Both the position numbers and the translations under genes were made by a program. 64,000 nt of DNA, from contig NZ_CP086322.1 of assembly GCF_023277745.1 (NCBI RefSeq), positions 3,968,001-4,032,000 of the forward strand. The letters are read 5' to 3'. The DNA comes from Streptomyces halobius. GTDB lineage: Bacteria; Actinomycetota; Actinomycetes; Streptomycetales; Streptomycetaceae. Shown here piece after piece: positions 51,057 through 60,040 of this stretch; the first letter of the stretch is position 1; each line of letters starts with the position of its first letter. A model generated the notes under the pieces. The model did not search any database and was not told where the DNA came from. It worked only from the letters and a program-made list of their open reading frames with translations.

Positions 51057-52991
51057 CTAGGCGCGGGACTTCTTCGGCGGCACCTGCGGGACCTCCAGGA
51101 ACGGCAGACGCAGCGCGCCGAACGCCTCCTCGGGAACGGCCGGCCTGACCGGCTCCACCGGGGCCAACCGCTGGTACGGCGCGCCCTGGGCGGGGCGTGG
51201 GTCCCGCTCGCCCTTGTTCGGCCACAGCGACATCGCGCGCTCGGCCTGCGCGGTGATCGTCAGGGACGGGTTGACGCCGAGGTTGGCGGAGACCGCGGCG
51301 CCGTCGACGACGGAGATGCCCGGATGGCCGTAGACCCGGTGGTACGGGTCGATCACGCCGGAGTCCGCCGAATCGCCGATCGGGCAGCCGCCGAGGAAGT
51401 GCGCGGTCAGCGGGGTGCCCATCAGCTCGCCGACATTGGAGCCGGCGAAGCCGTTGATCTCCTGGGCGAGGAGGGTGGCCGCCTCGGTCGCCTCCGGGAT
51501 CTGCTCGGGGTTGGGCGCGCCGTGGCCCTGGCGGGCGGTGAGCAGCCCCCGGCCGAGACCCTTCGGTTTCCGGTACGTCGTCAGGGAGTTGTCGAGGGAC
51601 TGCATGACCAGGCCGATGATGGTCCGCTCCGACCAGCGGCGGTTGGACAGGGAGCGGACGGCGAGCCAGGGGTGGCGGACCAGGTTGCCGAGCCAGCCCA
51701 CGACGCGGCCGGCGGGGCGGTAGGGCACCTGAAGTATCGTCAGCCCGCCCATCGAGTTGGAGCCCTTGCCGTAGCGGACCGGCTCGATGTGGGTGTTCTC
51801 GTTGGGGTGGATGGACGAGGTGATCGCCACCCCCTTGGTGAAGTCGGCCTTTGTCGCGCCGTGCCGCTTGCGGTAGCGGCGGTTGTCGGTCTGCGCACCC
51901 ACCAGCGCCTCGGAGTTGGTGCGGGTCAGCGCGCCGAGACGGCCGGAGAGGTACGGGAGCAGACCGCAGTCCTTCATGCGGTGGAGCAGGGTCTGGGTGC
52001 CGTACGTACCGGCTGCGACGACGACACGGCGGGCCGTGAACGTGCGCCCGCCCGTCTCCCGACCACCACCCCTCACCGAAGCGCTTCGCGCCGCACCTCC
52101 TCGTTTGCCCTTCTTCTTGTTGTCGGTCGGGAGGGTCCGGACGGCGAAGCCGCCCCGGGAGTTCTCGGTGAGCGCGACGACGGACGTCATGGGGTGGATG
52201 ACGGCGCCCGCCTTCTCGGCGAGGTGCAGATAGTTCTCGTTGAGGGTGTTCTTGGCGCCGTGGCGGCAGCCCGTCATGCACTCACCGCACTCGGTGCACG
52301 CCTTGCGGGCGGGTCCGGCGCCGCCGAAGTACGGGTCCGCGGCCTCCGCGCCGGGCGACACCTTCGCCGCCCCGTCCGCGTCCTCCCCGTCCCCGAAGAA
52401 CACGCCCACCGGCGCCATATGGAAGGAGTCGCCGACGCCCATGGCCTGCGCGGTCGCCTTCAGATGCACGTCGGACGGCGTCATCGTCGGGTTGAGCCGC
52501 ACCCCCAGCATCCGCTGGGCCTGGTCGTAGTACGGCTTCAGCTCCTCCTGCCAGTCGGTGATGTCCTTCCACTGCGGATCGTCGAAGAACGGCTTCGGCG
52601 GTACGTAGAGGGTGTTGGCGTAGTTCAGCGAACCGCCGCCGACCCCGGCGCCCGCCAGGACCATCACCTTGCCGAGGAGATGGATGCGCTGGATGCCGTA
52701 GCAGCCGAGCGCCGGGGCCCACAGGTAGTTGCGGAGGTCCCAGGAGTTCTTGGGGAGCGTCTCGCGGGTGAAGCGCCGGCCGGCTTCCAGGACGCCGACG
52801 CGGTATCCCTTCTCGGTGAGGCGGAGGGCGGAGACGGAACCGCCGAAGCCGGAGCCGATGACGAGCACGTCGTAGTCGTAGCCGTCGTCGTGATCGTGGC
52901 CGTCGTCGTAACCGTCGGGGGCACCGTCGTAACCGTCGAGGGCACCGTCCATGGCGGCGTCCCGGTTCTGGGCGGAGTTCTCCTGGGGCAC
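51057..52991 (-). CDS. GMC-family oxidoreductase (FAD, cholesterol-oxidase-like)
   Basis: 644 residues from GTG 52991 with AGGAGG upstream. FAD-binding: YDVLVIGSGFGGSVSALRLT (GSGFGG at 46-51) after an Asp/Gly/Tyr-rich N-terminus. GVGGGSLNYANT is the second FAD contact. A conserved four-Cys motif CTECGECMTGC (232-242) followed by RHGAKNTL is shared with ChoD-type GMC oxidases. The C-terminus has GVIDPYHRVYGHPGISVVDG and ANLGVNPSLTITAQAER, the GMC C-terminal His-Asn region. It follows the dehydrogenase gene by 12 bases in one operon. Its alcohol or sterol substrate is unknown. Confidence 0.88.
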   Translation of the reverse strand: MPQENSAQNRDAAMDGALDGYDGAPDGYDDGHDHDDGYDYDVLVIGSGFGGSVSALRLTEKGYRVGVLEAGRRFTRETLPKNSWDLRNYLWAPALGCYGIQRIHLLGKVMVLAGAGVGGGSLNYANTLYVPPKPFFDDPQWKDITDWQEELKPYYDQAQRMLGVRLNPTMTPSDVHLKATAQAMGVGDSFHMAPVGVFFGDGEDADGAAKVSPGAEAADPYFGGAGPARKACTECGECMTGCRHGAKNTLNENYLHLAEKAGAVIHPMTSVVALTENSRGGFAVRTLPTDNKKKGKRGGAARSASVRGGGRETGGRTFTARRVVVAAGTYGTQTLLHRMKDCGLLPYLSGRLGALTRTNSEALVGAQTDNRRYRKRHGATKADFTKGVAITSSIHPNENTHIEPVRYGKGSNSMGGLTILQVPYRPAGRVVGWLGNLVRHPWLAVRSLSNRRWSERTIIGLVMQSLDNSLTTYRKPKGLGRGLLTARQGHGAPNPEQIPEATEAATLLAQEINGFAGSNVGELMGTPLTAHFLGGCPIGDSADSGVIDPYHRVYGHPGISVVDGAAVSANLGVNPSLTITAQAERAMSLWPNKGERDPRPAQGAPYQRLAPVEPVRPAVPEEAFGALRLPFLEVPQVPPKKSRA

Positions 52992-53003
52992 GGGCCCTCC
53001 TGG

Positions 53004-54707
53004 TTACCTGAGTCGGAACGCCTTCATCGCGCGCAGGCTGCGGGTCATGAACTGTGCGTACTTCTCGTCCGTCATCCCGAAGGACGGCGCGAGCGGCAGC
53101 AGCCGCTGGTGGGCGACGGTCTGTGCCTCGGTGTACTTGAGGATGCCCTCGGAGCCGTGCCGGCGGCCCAGCCCCGAGTCGCCCATGCCGCCCATCGGCG
53201 ACTGCACGCTCCCGTAGCCGGCGGCGTAGGACTCGTTGACGTTCACCGTGCCGGTGCGCAGCCGGGCGGCGACGGCGCGGCCGCGGCGGCCGTCCTTGGT
53301 CCAGACGCTGGAATTCAGGCCGTAGGGCGTGGCGTTGGCGAGTGCCACCGCCTCGTCCTCGTCGCTGAAGCGGTAGACGGAGACGACCGGGCCGAAGGTC
53401 TCCTCGCCGCACACGGCCATGGGTGCCTCGACGCCGTCGAGGATGGTGGGCTCATAGAAGAGCGGGCCGATGTCGGGACGGGGGCGGCCGCCGGCGACGA
53501 GCCCGGCGCCCTTGGCGACGGCCTCCTCGACATGCCGGGTGACGGTCTCCAGCTGGCGCTCGCCGACCAGGGAGCCCATGTCGGCGCCGTAGGCGAGGGA
53601 GTTGCCGAGCCGCATCGCCTTCGTACGGGCGGCGAACCGCTGGAGGAAGTCGTCGGCGATGGACTCGTGGACGTAGAGCCGCTCGATGGAGATGCACAGC
53701 TGGCCGGCGGAGGAGAAGCAGCCGCGGACGGCGCCGGCGGCGGCCTTCTCCACGTCGGCGTCGTGCAGCACCAACATGGCGTTCTTTCCGCCGAGTTCGA
53801 GGGAGACGCCGACCAGGCGGGCGGCGGCGCCCTGGGCGACCTCGCGGCCCGTACGGGTCGAGCCTGTGAAGGAGACGTAGTCGGCGTGCTCGACGACGGC
53901 GGGGCCGATGACCGGACCGTCGCCGATCACCACCTGCCAGAGGTCCTCCGGAAGCCCGGCCTCGATGAGCTGTTCACGGGCCCACAGGGCGGTCAGCGCG
54001 GTCTCCGTGTCGGGCTTCATGACGACGGCGTTGCCGGCGACGAAGGCCGGCAGGGCGTCGCCGACGGAGAGTTCGAGGGGGTAGTTCCACGGGGCGATCT
54101 GGCCGACGACACCACGGGGGTGGCGGAGCTCGGAGACCTTGGTGAGGGTCGGTACGACGCCGGTGTGGGCCTTGGGCCGGAGGTAGGCGGGGGCCTTGCG
54201 GCCGTAGTGGCGGGCGGCGACGGCGACCGCCTGCACCTCCTCATGGGCGTGCAGCCGCGCCTTGCCGGTCTCCAGCTGGATCAGGTCGAGCACCTCGGCC
54301 TGGCGGCGCAGCACCAGGTCGTGGAAGCGGAGCAGGACGGCGGCACGCTGCCGGACCGGGACTCCCGCCCACCGCTGCTGAGCGGCGCGGGCCCGCTCGA
54401 AGGCGGTGGCGACGTCCTCGGGGGTGGACTCCGGCAGGTCCGCCAGCTTCTCGCCGGTGAACGGGGTGTGGTTGGCGGTGCGGCCGGTGCCGATCACGGC
54501 GCGGGTGAGCCGGGCGGCCACTTCCGGGGTGACCACATCGGCGGCGGTACGCCTGCCGGGTGGGGCGGCCGCGACCGGGTTGCCGTCGACGGGGGCGGGG
54601 GCCTCGGCGGGCGCGGGGGCCTGGGCGGCCTCCGTGGGGGCGTCGGCGGGGGCCTCGTCGGCGGCGGTGGCGGCGGAGGGCGTTCCGGTGTCCTGCGAGT
54701 CCGTCAT
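53004..54707 (-). CDS. Succinate-semialdehyde dehydrogenase family protein (NAD(P))
   Basis: 567 residues from ATG 54707. Aldehyde dehydrogenase motifs are complete: VVGQIAPWNYPLELSVGDAL, FTGSTRTGREVA, the general-base Glu304 in VSLELGGKN, and the nucleophile Cys338 in GCFSSAGQLCIS. EETFGPVVSVYRFSD and GDSGLGRRHGSEGIL follow. The family label fits GabD2-type succinate-semialdehyde dehydrogenases. An Ala/Pro/Asp-rich extension of about 55 residues precedes the domain. The upstream TACGCT-CCCCCGC-ATG spacing and absence of Shine-Dalgarno suggest a leaderless transcript. GMC oxidase follows, so the pair may oxidise an alcohol to an acid. Confidence 0.9.
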   Translation of the reverse strand: MTDSQDTGTPSAATAADEAPADAPTEAAQAPAPAEAPAPVDGNPVAAAPPGRRTAADVVTPEVAARLTRAVIGTGRTANHTPFTGEKLADLPESTPEDVATAFERARAAQQRWAGVPVRQRAAVLLRFHDLVLRRQAEVLDLIQLETGKARLHAHEEVQAVAVAARHYGRKAPAYLRPKAHTGVVPTLTKVSELRHPRGVVGQIAPWNYPLELSVGDALPAFVAGNAVVMKPDTETALTALWAREQLIEAGLPEDLWQVVIGDGPVIGPAVVEHADYVSFTGSTRTGREVAQGAAARLVGVSLELGGKNAMLVLHDADVEKAAAGAVRGCFSSAGQLCISIERLYVHESIADDFLQRFAARTKAMRLGNSLAYGADMGSLVGERQLETVTRHVEEAVAKGAGLVAGGRPRPDIGPLFYEPTILDGVEAPMAVCGEETFGPVVSVYRFSDEDEAVALANATPYGLNSSVWTKDGRRGRAVAARLRTGTVNVNESYAAGYGSVQSPMGGMGDSGLGRRHGSEGILKYTEAQTVAHQRLLPLAPSFGMTDEKYAQFMTRSLRAMKAFRLR

Positions 54708-54947
54708 GCGGGGGAGCGTATTCCTCCCCGCGCGCTTTGTGTACCCGGCAGTAACAGGTTTTCTCCCGGTACGCACAATGACGCCAGTGATTACTGGCCC
54801 CAAGGACTCTGGGCTGGGACGACCGGGATCCGGGACGACCGGGGTCTCGAGTGATCGAGATCTGCGGTGATCGGGATCGGGACATCCGGCATCTGGGGCG
54901 ATCGGGATCTGGGACGTCCGGGATCCGGACGCCCAGGACGCCCCGGA
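54708..54947. repeat. Direct repeats in gap between kinase and dehydrogenase genes
   Basis: 240 bases. GGGATC, GACGACCGGG and CGATCGGGATCTGGGACGTC-like units recur at 54820-54920 with variation, upstream of the dehydrogenase start and past the kinase stop. Purpose unknown. Confidence 0.5.
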
Positions 54948-56966
54948 TCACTGCCCGGTCAGCTCGAACGCGTCGATCGCGGTGTCGAAGTGCCGTTTGG
55001 CCTCCGTGCGCGAGGCGAGCGGGGAGGAGATCCAGACGTCGATCATCTTTCCGCCCTCGTCCCAGCTGAGGTCATAGGTGTAGCGCGAGCCGCCGTCCGC
55101 CGTACTGCCGTCCCAGACGAACTCCCAGAGCCCCGCCTGGAGCCCGTTGTGGGTGGTCTCGGTGACCTGCCCCTCGCGGTAGCCGCGGTAGGTGGCGGGG
55201 CCCTTCGCGTCCGCCGTGCGCATCGCGCCGATGGGGCCCTCCGGGACCGGCTTCTGCAACTGGACGCCGATCCGGAAGCGCTTGCCCTGGGAGTAGTAGT
55301 AGACCCGGTCGTTCTCGTAGGAGCGGGTGAAGCCGTCCGGTACCGCGAACGAGAAGCCCTCCGGGTCGCGGACCAGGGTGTAGCCGGCCGGGAGCTTGGC
55401 GGTGGCGCCCGGGGACGGCTCGGAGGGGACGGTGACGGTGGGGTTCGCCCCGCCGGGCTTCCTCGGGGGCTTGGCGTCCGCTGCCTGCCGGGAGCCGCTG
55501 GGGCGGCTGTGCTCGCCGTGGTTGTCGTCGGTGCCGCCCTTGCTCATCAGCAGGGCGGAGATGCCCGCCCCGGCACCACCGATCACCACCACCGCGAGCG
55601 CGATGAGCAGTGCCGTACGGGTACGGCCGGTACGCGGGCGGGCGGCGACGGCGGGCGCCCGGTCGTCCAGCGCGGCGGGAAACGGGACACCGGGGGCGCG
55701 GCCGGCCGGGACACCCGGGTGTGCGCCGCCGTGGCCGGGGGGCGTGAGGCCGTGGAAGGGGTGGGAGTCGGGCGGGGTGGAGGCGAACGGGGGGCTGCCG
55801 GGCAGGGGATGGCCGTGGACCGGGTCCTCGCTCGGCGGGTGTTCGCCGGCCCGGCCGGCACCGGGGCCGTCGTGGAGTGGAGCATGGCGGCCGAGGCCGC
55901 CGAAACCACCCGGGCCGCCCGGCCCTCCGGGGGCGCCCCCCGGCCCTCCAGGGCCACCCGGCGCTCCGGGACCACCCGGGCCGCCCGCGACGGCCGCCGC
56001 GCCGACGGCTCCGTGCCCCGCCCCGCGACCGGATCCGTGACCGGATCCCTGACCGGATCCGTGACCTGCCCCGCCGTGCCCCCGGAAGCCACCGTGCCCG
56101 CCGGGTCCCCCGTGGGCGCCGCGCTCGGGAGCCCGGCCGGACTCCAGATAGCCGCGCAGCATCGTCTCGGTCTCCGCGATGTCCAGCCGTCGGACCGGCC
56201 GGCGCTCCAGCAGGCCCTGGACGACGGCGAGTAACGGGCGGGCCGCCTCGGGGATTTCGATCTCGTCGTACACGACGGCATGCAGCACACCGCCCAACGA
56301 GTCCCGGCGGAACGGCGATTCACCGCTGAGCGCGGCGCACAGCAGCACCCCGAGCGACCACAGGTCGGCCTCCGGGCCGGTGCCGCGGCCCTCCATCCGC
56401 TCCGGCGCGGTGTATTCGGGCGAGCCGACGAATCCGCCGGTCTCGGTCAGCGTGGTGACGCCGGGGACCCGGGCGATACCGAAGTCGGTGAGCACGACCC
56501 GGCCGGTGCCCGCCTCCATCAGGACGTTGGCCGGCTTGAGGTCACGGTGCAGCACCCCGCGGGTGTGCGCCGCCCGCAGCGCGCCCAGCAGCGCGAGGCC
56601 GATCCGGGCCGCCTCGCGGGGCGCGAACGGGCCGCCGCTGTAGAGCCGGTCGGCCAGGGACGGGCCCTCCACCAGCTCCATCACGATCCACGGCTGGCCG
56701 TCCTGCAAGACGACGTCGTGCACCACGATCACATTGGGGTGTTTGATCTGTGCGACCGTCCGTGCCTCGCGGATCGCCCGGTCGCGCTGCAGCCGCGCCT
56801 CGGGCTCGGCCGCCCCCTCGTCCAAGTGGAGTTCTTTCACCGCGACTTGGCGGCCCAGAAGTTCGTCGGTGGCCTGCCAGACGGTCCCCATTCCGCCGCG
56901 GCCCAGCCGTATGCCCAGACGGTACCGCCCACCGATCAGCCGGCCCTCGCCCCCGAAGATGCCCAT
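54948..56966 (-). CDS. Membrane Ser/Thr protein kinase
   Basis: 672 residues from ATG 56966; GTG 56984 is the alternative. Kinase about 15-280: GRGGMGTVW (22-30), Lys44, HRDLKPAN (139-146), DFG (161-163), and APE (about 187-189). A large Gly/Pro/His/Ala-rich linker (290-450, e.g. [17 protein letters not shown]) is encoded by short repeats. One transmembrane helix (TALLIALAVVVIGGAGAGISAL) and an outside domain of about 150 residues (AGYTLVRDPEGFSFAVPDGF ... DLSWDEGGKMIDVWIS) follow, matching the outside domain type of the kinase at 37271. No PASTA repeats. Confidence 0.92.
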   Translation of the reverse strand: MGIFGGEGRLIGGRYRLGIRLGRGGMGTVWQATDELLGRQVAVKELHLDEGAAEPEARLQRDRAIREARTVAQIKHPNVIVVHDVVLQDGQPWIVMELVEGPSLADRLYSGGPFAPREAARIGLALLGALRAAHTRGVLHRDLKPANVLMEAGTGRVVLTDFGIARVPGVTTLTETGGFVGSPEYTAPERMEGRGTGPEADLWSLGVLLCAALSGESPFRRDSLGGVLHAVVYDEIEIPEAARPLLAVVQGLLERRPVRRLDIAETETMLRGYLESGRAPERGAHGGPGGHGGFRGHGGAGHGSGQGSGHGSGRGAGHGAVGAAAVAGGPGGPGAPGGPGGPGGAPGGPGGPGGFGGLGRHAPLHDGPGAGRAGEHPPSEDPVHGHPLPGSPPFASTPPDSHPFHGLTPPGHGGAHPGVPAGRAPGVPFPAALDDRAPAVAARPRTGRTRTALLIALAVVVIGGAGAGISALLMSKGGTDDNHGEHSRPSGSRQAADAKPPRKPGGANPTVTVPSEPSPGATAKLPAGYTLVRDPEGFSFAVPDGFTRSYENDRVYYYSQGKRFRIGVQLQKPVPEGPIGAMRTADAKGPATYRGYREGQVTETTHNGLQAGLWEFVWDGSTADGGSRYTYDLSWDEGGKMIDVWISSPLASRTEAKRHFDTAIDAFELTGQ

Positions 56967-57116
56967 GGGGCCATCTTGCCGCACGGCCCTGGTGCCGAAG
57001 GGGGCGGCACCCCATGCGCCTGGCCGCGGCTCCGGGCCGCCGCCGCTGACCTGCGATCCCCCGGCCGCACGGCGATTTCGCCGCGCGACGGGGCGACGGG
57101 ATGATCAACTGGCCTC
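56967..57116. promoter_or_regulatory. Divergent promoter region of the kinase and small protein genes
   Basis: 150 bases, GC-rich; boxes are not recognisable by eye. Confidence 0.25.
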
Positions 57117-57590
57117 ATGGAGGCAGTAGTCGCAAGCATCGTGGCCGTCATCGGCACCCTGCTGGGTTCCGGCATCACTCATGTCTTCCAGAGGCGGGCG
57201 AGCGACCGCAGCGAGCGGTTCGCCCGCGCGGAACGGCTGCGGCAGGAGCGCATCGACGCGTACTGCGCGTACGCGGGGGCGCTGCTGGACTACCGGCGGG
57301 TGCTCGTCCACCGCTGGTTCGTACTGCACGAGGAGGACCGCTGCGACGAGGACTCCCCCGAGCTGCGCGAGGAGGTCTACAAAGCGCGCTACACGGCCCA
57401 AGAGGCGATGTTCCGGGCGCAGATGGTGAGCGATGACCCGGAGATACTCGACCGCTCCGAGCGGGTCATGTCGGAGGTGACCGAACTGCACTGGCTGCCC
57501 GGGGACCGGGACACGCTGACGGCGCTGCGGGCCACCACCCGCCAGGAGATCCGCGATTTCGTCGCGGCCACCGCCCGTGTCGTGCGCTGA
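57117..57590 (+). CDS. Uncharacterised protein with N-terminal membrane anchor
   Basis: 157 residues from ATG 57117. Helix VVASIVAVIGTLLGSGITHVF (3-23) is followed by a Gln/Arg/Glu-rich coil (RRASDRSERFARAERLRQER) and helical segments with several Cys (YCAYAG, DRCDED). No family recognised. It may be an inner-membrane protein with a cytosolic helical domain. Confidence 0.7.
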   Translation: MEAVVASIVAVIGTLLGSGITHVFQRRASDRSERFARAERLRQERIDAYCAYAGALLDYRRVLVHRWFVLHEEDRCDEDSPELREEVYKARYTAQEAMFRAQMVSDDPEILDRSERVMSEVTELHWLPGDRDTLTALRATTRQEIRDFVAATARVVR

Positions 57591-57710
57591 AGGCGGCGGT
57601 ACGGCGACGCGACCCCACGACTCGACACGACGCGGCAAGACAACGCCACGACTGGCAACACAGCCCCACGGACACACGGAGTGGAACCTCCACCGCCCCT
57701 TACGCCGTCC

Positions 57711-57734
57711 TTGACACAGTGAGGCTGCTATACG
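57711..57734 (+). promoter_or_regulatory. Possible promoter, weak
   Basis: TTGACA at 57711-57716 and TATACG at 57729-57734, but with only 12 bases between, too short for a normal sigma-70 promoter. Another sigma factor or chance; kept as a marker before the next membrane gene. Confidence 0.2.
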
Positions 57735-57768
57735 GGAACGGCCGGTGCGGGTGGATCGGGGGTCGGCC

Positions 57769-58818
57769 ATGGTGATGCAGGACGGCGGAGCGGTGGATGT
57801 CCGTCCGGGGGCCGACACGGGACGGGCCGCCCCGGAGCACAGCGGCGCCTACCTCGCGACCGGTCTGTGTCTGGCGCTCTACGCCTGCGCGCTGCTCGCC
57901 TGGACCGGCTACGGGATCGCCCAAAGCGACGGCACCACCTGGGACTTCGTCGAGGGCCTGTTCAACCCCGGCGCGTCCCCGGCGGAGCAGCTGCTCGGTC
58001 CGTACGAGTGGGCGTTCACGGTCGCGTTCCTGGCCATCGCGGGGCTGGCGCTGGCGCAGCGGCGGGTGGCGCGCAGTGCGGCGCTGCTGTCCGGCTTTCT
58101 GCTGCTCGCCGTCTCGGTCCGCGAAGGGGTGGGGCTGCTGGACGCCGCCTACCGCGATCAGTACGGCAGCGACCCGTTGGGCGGCTGGGCACTCGCCACC
58201 CGCGGGCTGGGGCTGCTGACGGCGCTGGTCGTCCTGACCGTGCTGTTCCCGGCGGCCGAGCGACGGGCCGGCCGGCCCGGGGGCCCGGGCGAGCGGGGTC
58301 CGGGGCCCGATGCCTGGTGGCGCCGTCCGTCCCGGATCAGCGGGGTGCTGTTCCTGATCAGCGGCCTGGCGCAGCTGGGGTGGACGGTACGGGGACTGAC
58401 CGCCCCCGGGATGGACACCGACCGCTATCTGCGCGACGCGGTCGACGCGTCGGTGCTCGGCGATCTCCATGTGGCGGCCACCCCGGAGTTCACCACCCTG
58501 GGGTCGGTGGTCGTCCTGCTGGTCCTCGGAGTGCTCGCGGTCCGTGGGCGGGGTGACGTCCGGGGCGCGCTGCTGGTGTTCGCGGCGGTGCAGCTGTATC
58601 TCACCGTGCGGACGGTGGTGTGGCTGGCCGTGACGGACTTCTTCAACCAGTCCTTCGAGACGGCCGAGGGCGCGCTGTCGATGGCGACGACGGCGTACGC
58701 CCTGGCGGCGATGACGTCGGTGGTGGTGCTGGCGACCGGCCGCGGCTTCGGTGTGTACGGCGGGGCGCGTGCGGAAACGTTCCGTACGGCGCTGGACGGG
58801 CGCTACGGCGGGCGCTAG
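57769..58818 (+). CDS. Multi-pass membrane protein
   Basis: 349 residues from ATG 57769 (GGGGGTCGGCC upstream); a GTG at 57745 would add 8 residues. About eight hydrophobic segments, beginning YLATGLCLALYACALLAWTGY and EWAFTVAFLAIAGLALA, with further ones near ALATRGLGLLTALVVLTVLF, ISGVLFLISGLAQLG, GSVVVLLVLGVLAV, and the last TTAYALAAMTSVVVLATG. No family recognised. Confidence 0.75.
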   Translation: MVMQDGGAVDVRPGADTGRAAPEHSGAYLATGLCLALYACALLAWTGYGIAQSDGTTWDFVEGLFNPGASPAEQLLGPYEWAFTVAFLAIAGLALAQRRVARSAALLSGFLLLAVSVREGVGLLDAAYRDQYGSDPLGGWALATRGLGLLTALVVLTVLFPAAERRAGRPGGPGERGPGPDAWWRRPSRISGVLFLISGLAQLGWTVRGLTAPGMDTDRYLRDAVDASVLGDLHVAATPEFTTLGSVVVLLVLGVLAVRGRGDVRGALLVFAAVQLYLTVRTVVWLAVTDFFNQSFETAEGALSMATTAYALAAMTSVVVLATGRGFGVYGGARAETFRTALDGRYGGR

Positions 58819-58819
58819 G

Positions 58820-58885
58820 CCCTGTCGTCAATCTTGCCCTGTCGTCAATCTTGCCCTGTCGTCAATCGTTGCCCTGTCGTCAATC
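58820..58885. repeat. Four tandem copies of CCCTGTCGTCAATC
   Basis: Copies at 58820, 58837, 58854 and 58872 (period 17-18), starting 2 bases after the stop of the preceding gene. Separated by TTG or GTTG. The reverse complement of its 5-prime core (GACGACAGGGC) also occurs near 5019-5029. Confidence 0.85.
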
Positions 58886-59040
58886 TTTCGCCGCCCGCCC
58901 CGCAATCTGTCCCCGCCTGCCCCGCGACGCCGAAGCCGTCGGGCGAGCACAGCGGGCGGCCCCGACGTCTGGGACGCCCGGACCCGACGGCCTGGGACGG
59001 CGGACCGGACACGGGCGGAAGCGAAGCGGCTCACGCCTCT

Positions 59041-59084
59041 GGTGTGCGACGGGCGATTCCCCTCCGAACCGCCCGTCGCACACC
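59041..59084. terminator. Hairpin with perfect 15-bp stem
   Basis: GGTGTGCGACGGGCG (59041-59055) pairs with CGCCCGTCGCACACC (59070-59084), loop 14. Likely the transcription terminator of the preceding gene. Confidence 0.75.
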
Positions 59085-59229
59085 AAAGACGGCCGCCGCG
59101 TGTGGGGGTCGCGGCGGCCGCCAGTGTGAACTGCAACGCGTATCGGGCTTGCAGCCTCCTCAGTGGTGCAGCATGTGAACAACTCTGCCCGTTGGTGTCT
59201 CCCCATGGCATCCTCCACAGGTCGCGGGC

Positions 59230-59255
59230 GCACCCCCGCCGGTCGGCGGGGGTGC
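59230..59255. terminator. Hairpin GCACCCCCGCC / GGCGGGGGTGC
   Basis: 11-bp perfect stem with a 4-base loop GGTC. It may be a terminator or 5-prime leader structure of the response-regulator transcript. Confidence 0.55.
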
Positions 59256-59380
59256 GGGGCCGCCTTGGCGGGGGGGCCGCCCTTGGTGCGGACCCCCGCG
59301 GAAGGCGGGCGGAGCAGCGCGGGACAGCGCGGTCGCGCGCGCTGGGATGGGTGTGGCGGAGGAGAGGAAAGGGGCGGCCG

Positions 59381-60040
59381 GTGATCCGTGTCGCTGTGGT
59401 GGACGACGAGCGGCTCGTCAGATCCGGACTGCGGATGATCCTGGGCACCGCCCCGGACATCGAGATGGTCGCGGACTGCAGCGGTGCCGAGGCCGTGGAC
59501 GCCGTGCTGCAGAGCGCGGCCGAGGTCGTACTGCTGGACATCCGGATGCCGGACGTGGACGGTCTGACCGTGCTGCGCCGACTGCGCACGACCCCCGATC
59601 CGCCGGCCGTGGCGATGCTCACCACCTTTGACGCGCAGGAGTACCTGACCGCCGCGCTGCGCGAGGGCGCGGCCGGGTTCCTGCTCAAGGACTCCGACCC
59701 CGAGCAGCTGGTACGGGCCGTACGGACGCTGGCGGCGGGCGGCAGTGTGCTGGACCCGGGCGTCACCCGCGCGGTGATCGGCGGCTACCTCACGGCCGAG
59801 GACCAGGCCGCCGCGGCGCGCGCCGTCAGCGGGCTGACCCCGCGGGAGTCGGAGGTGCTGGCCCTGCTCGGCGAGGGGCTGGGCAATGCCCAGATAGCCG
59901 ACCGGATGGGGCTGGCCCCGAGCACCGTCAAGGACCACGTCCGCGCCCTGCTGGGCAAATTGGGCGGTATCAACCGCATCCAGGCCGCCATCGTCGCCGA
60001 CCGTGCGGGTCTGGTCACCGGCGCCCGCCGGGGGACGTGA
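59381..60040 (+). CDS. NarL/LuxR-type response regulator
   Basis: 219 residues from GTG 59381. REC: IRVAVVDDERLVRSGLRMIL, phospho-acceptor Asp in VVLLDIRMPDVDGLTVL, Thr in MLTTFDAQE, Lys in FLLKDSDPEQLV. LuxR helix-turn-helix: LTPRESEVLALLGEGLGNAQ then APSTVKDHVRALLGKLG. The stop overlaps the start of the kinase gene (TGATG), so the pair is translationally coupled and cognate. Confidence 0.95.
   Translation: MIRVAVVDDERLVRSGLRMILGTAPDIEMVADCSGAEAVDAVLQSAAEVVLLDIRMPDVDGLTVLRRLRTTPDPPAVAMLTTFDAQEYLTAALREGAAGFLLKDSDPEQLVRAVRTLAAGGSVLDPGVTRAVIGGYLTAEDQAAAARAVSGLTPRESEVLALLGEGLGNAQIADRMGLAPSTVKDHVRALLGKLGGINRIQAAIVADRAGLVTGARRGT

Larger units (their letters stand above)
58886..59380. other. Gene-free region before the response regulator
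   Basis: Apart from the tandem repeats and the hairpins at 59041-59084 and 59230-59255, I see no gene. The sequence just before 59381 is purine-rich (GAGGAGAGGAAAGGGG) and serves as the ribosome site. Confidence 0.45.

Noticed and set aside
51054..54854. 1266-codon + strand ORF over the GMC and dehydrogenase genes
   Set aside because: Antisense shadow; the minus strand has FAD and ALDH motifs.
57711..57734. Consensus sigma-70 promoter (TTGACA/TATACG)
   Set aside because: Spacer of 12 is too short; listed only as a weak feature.
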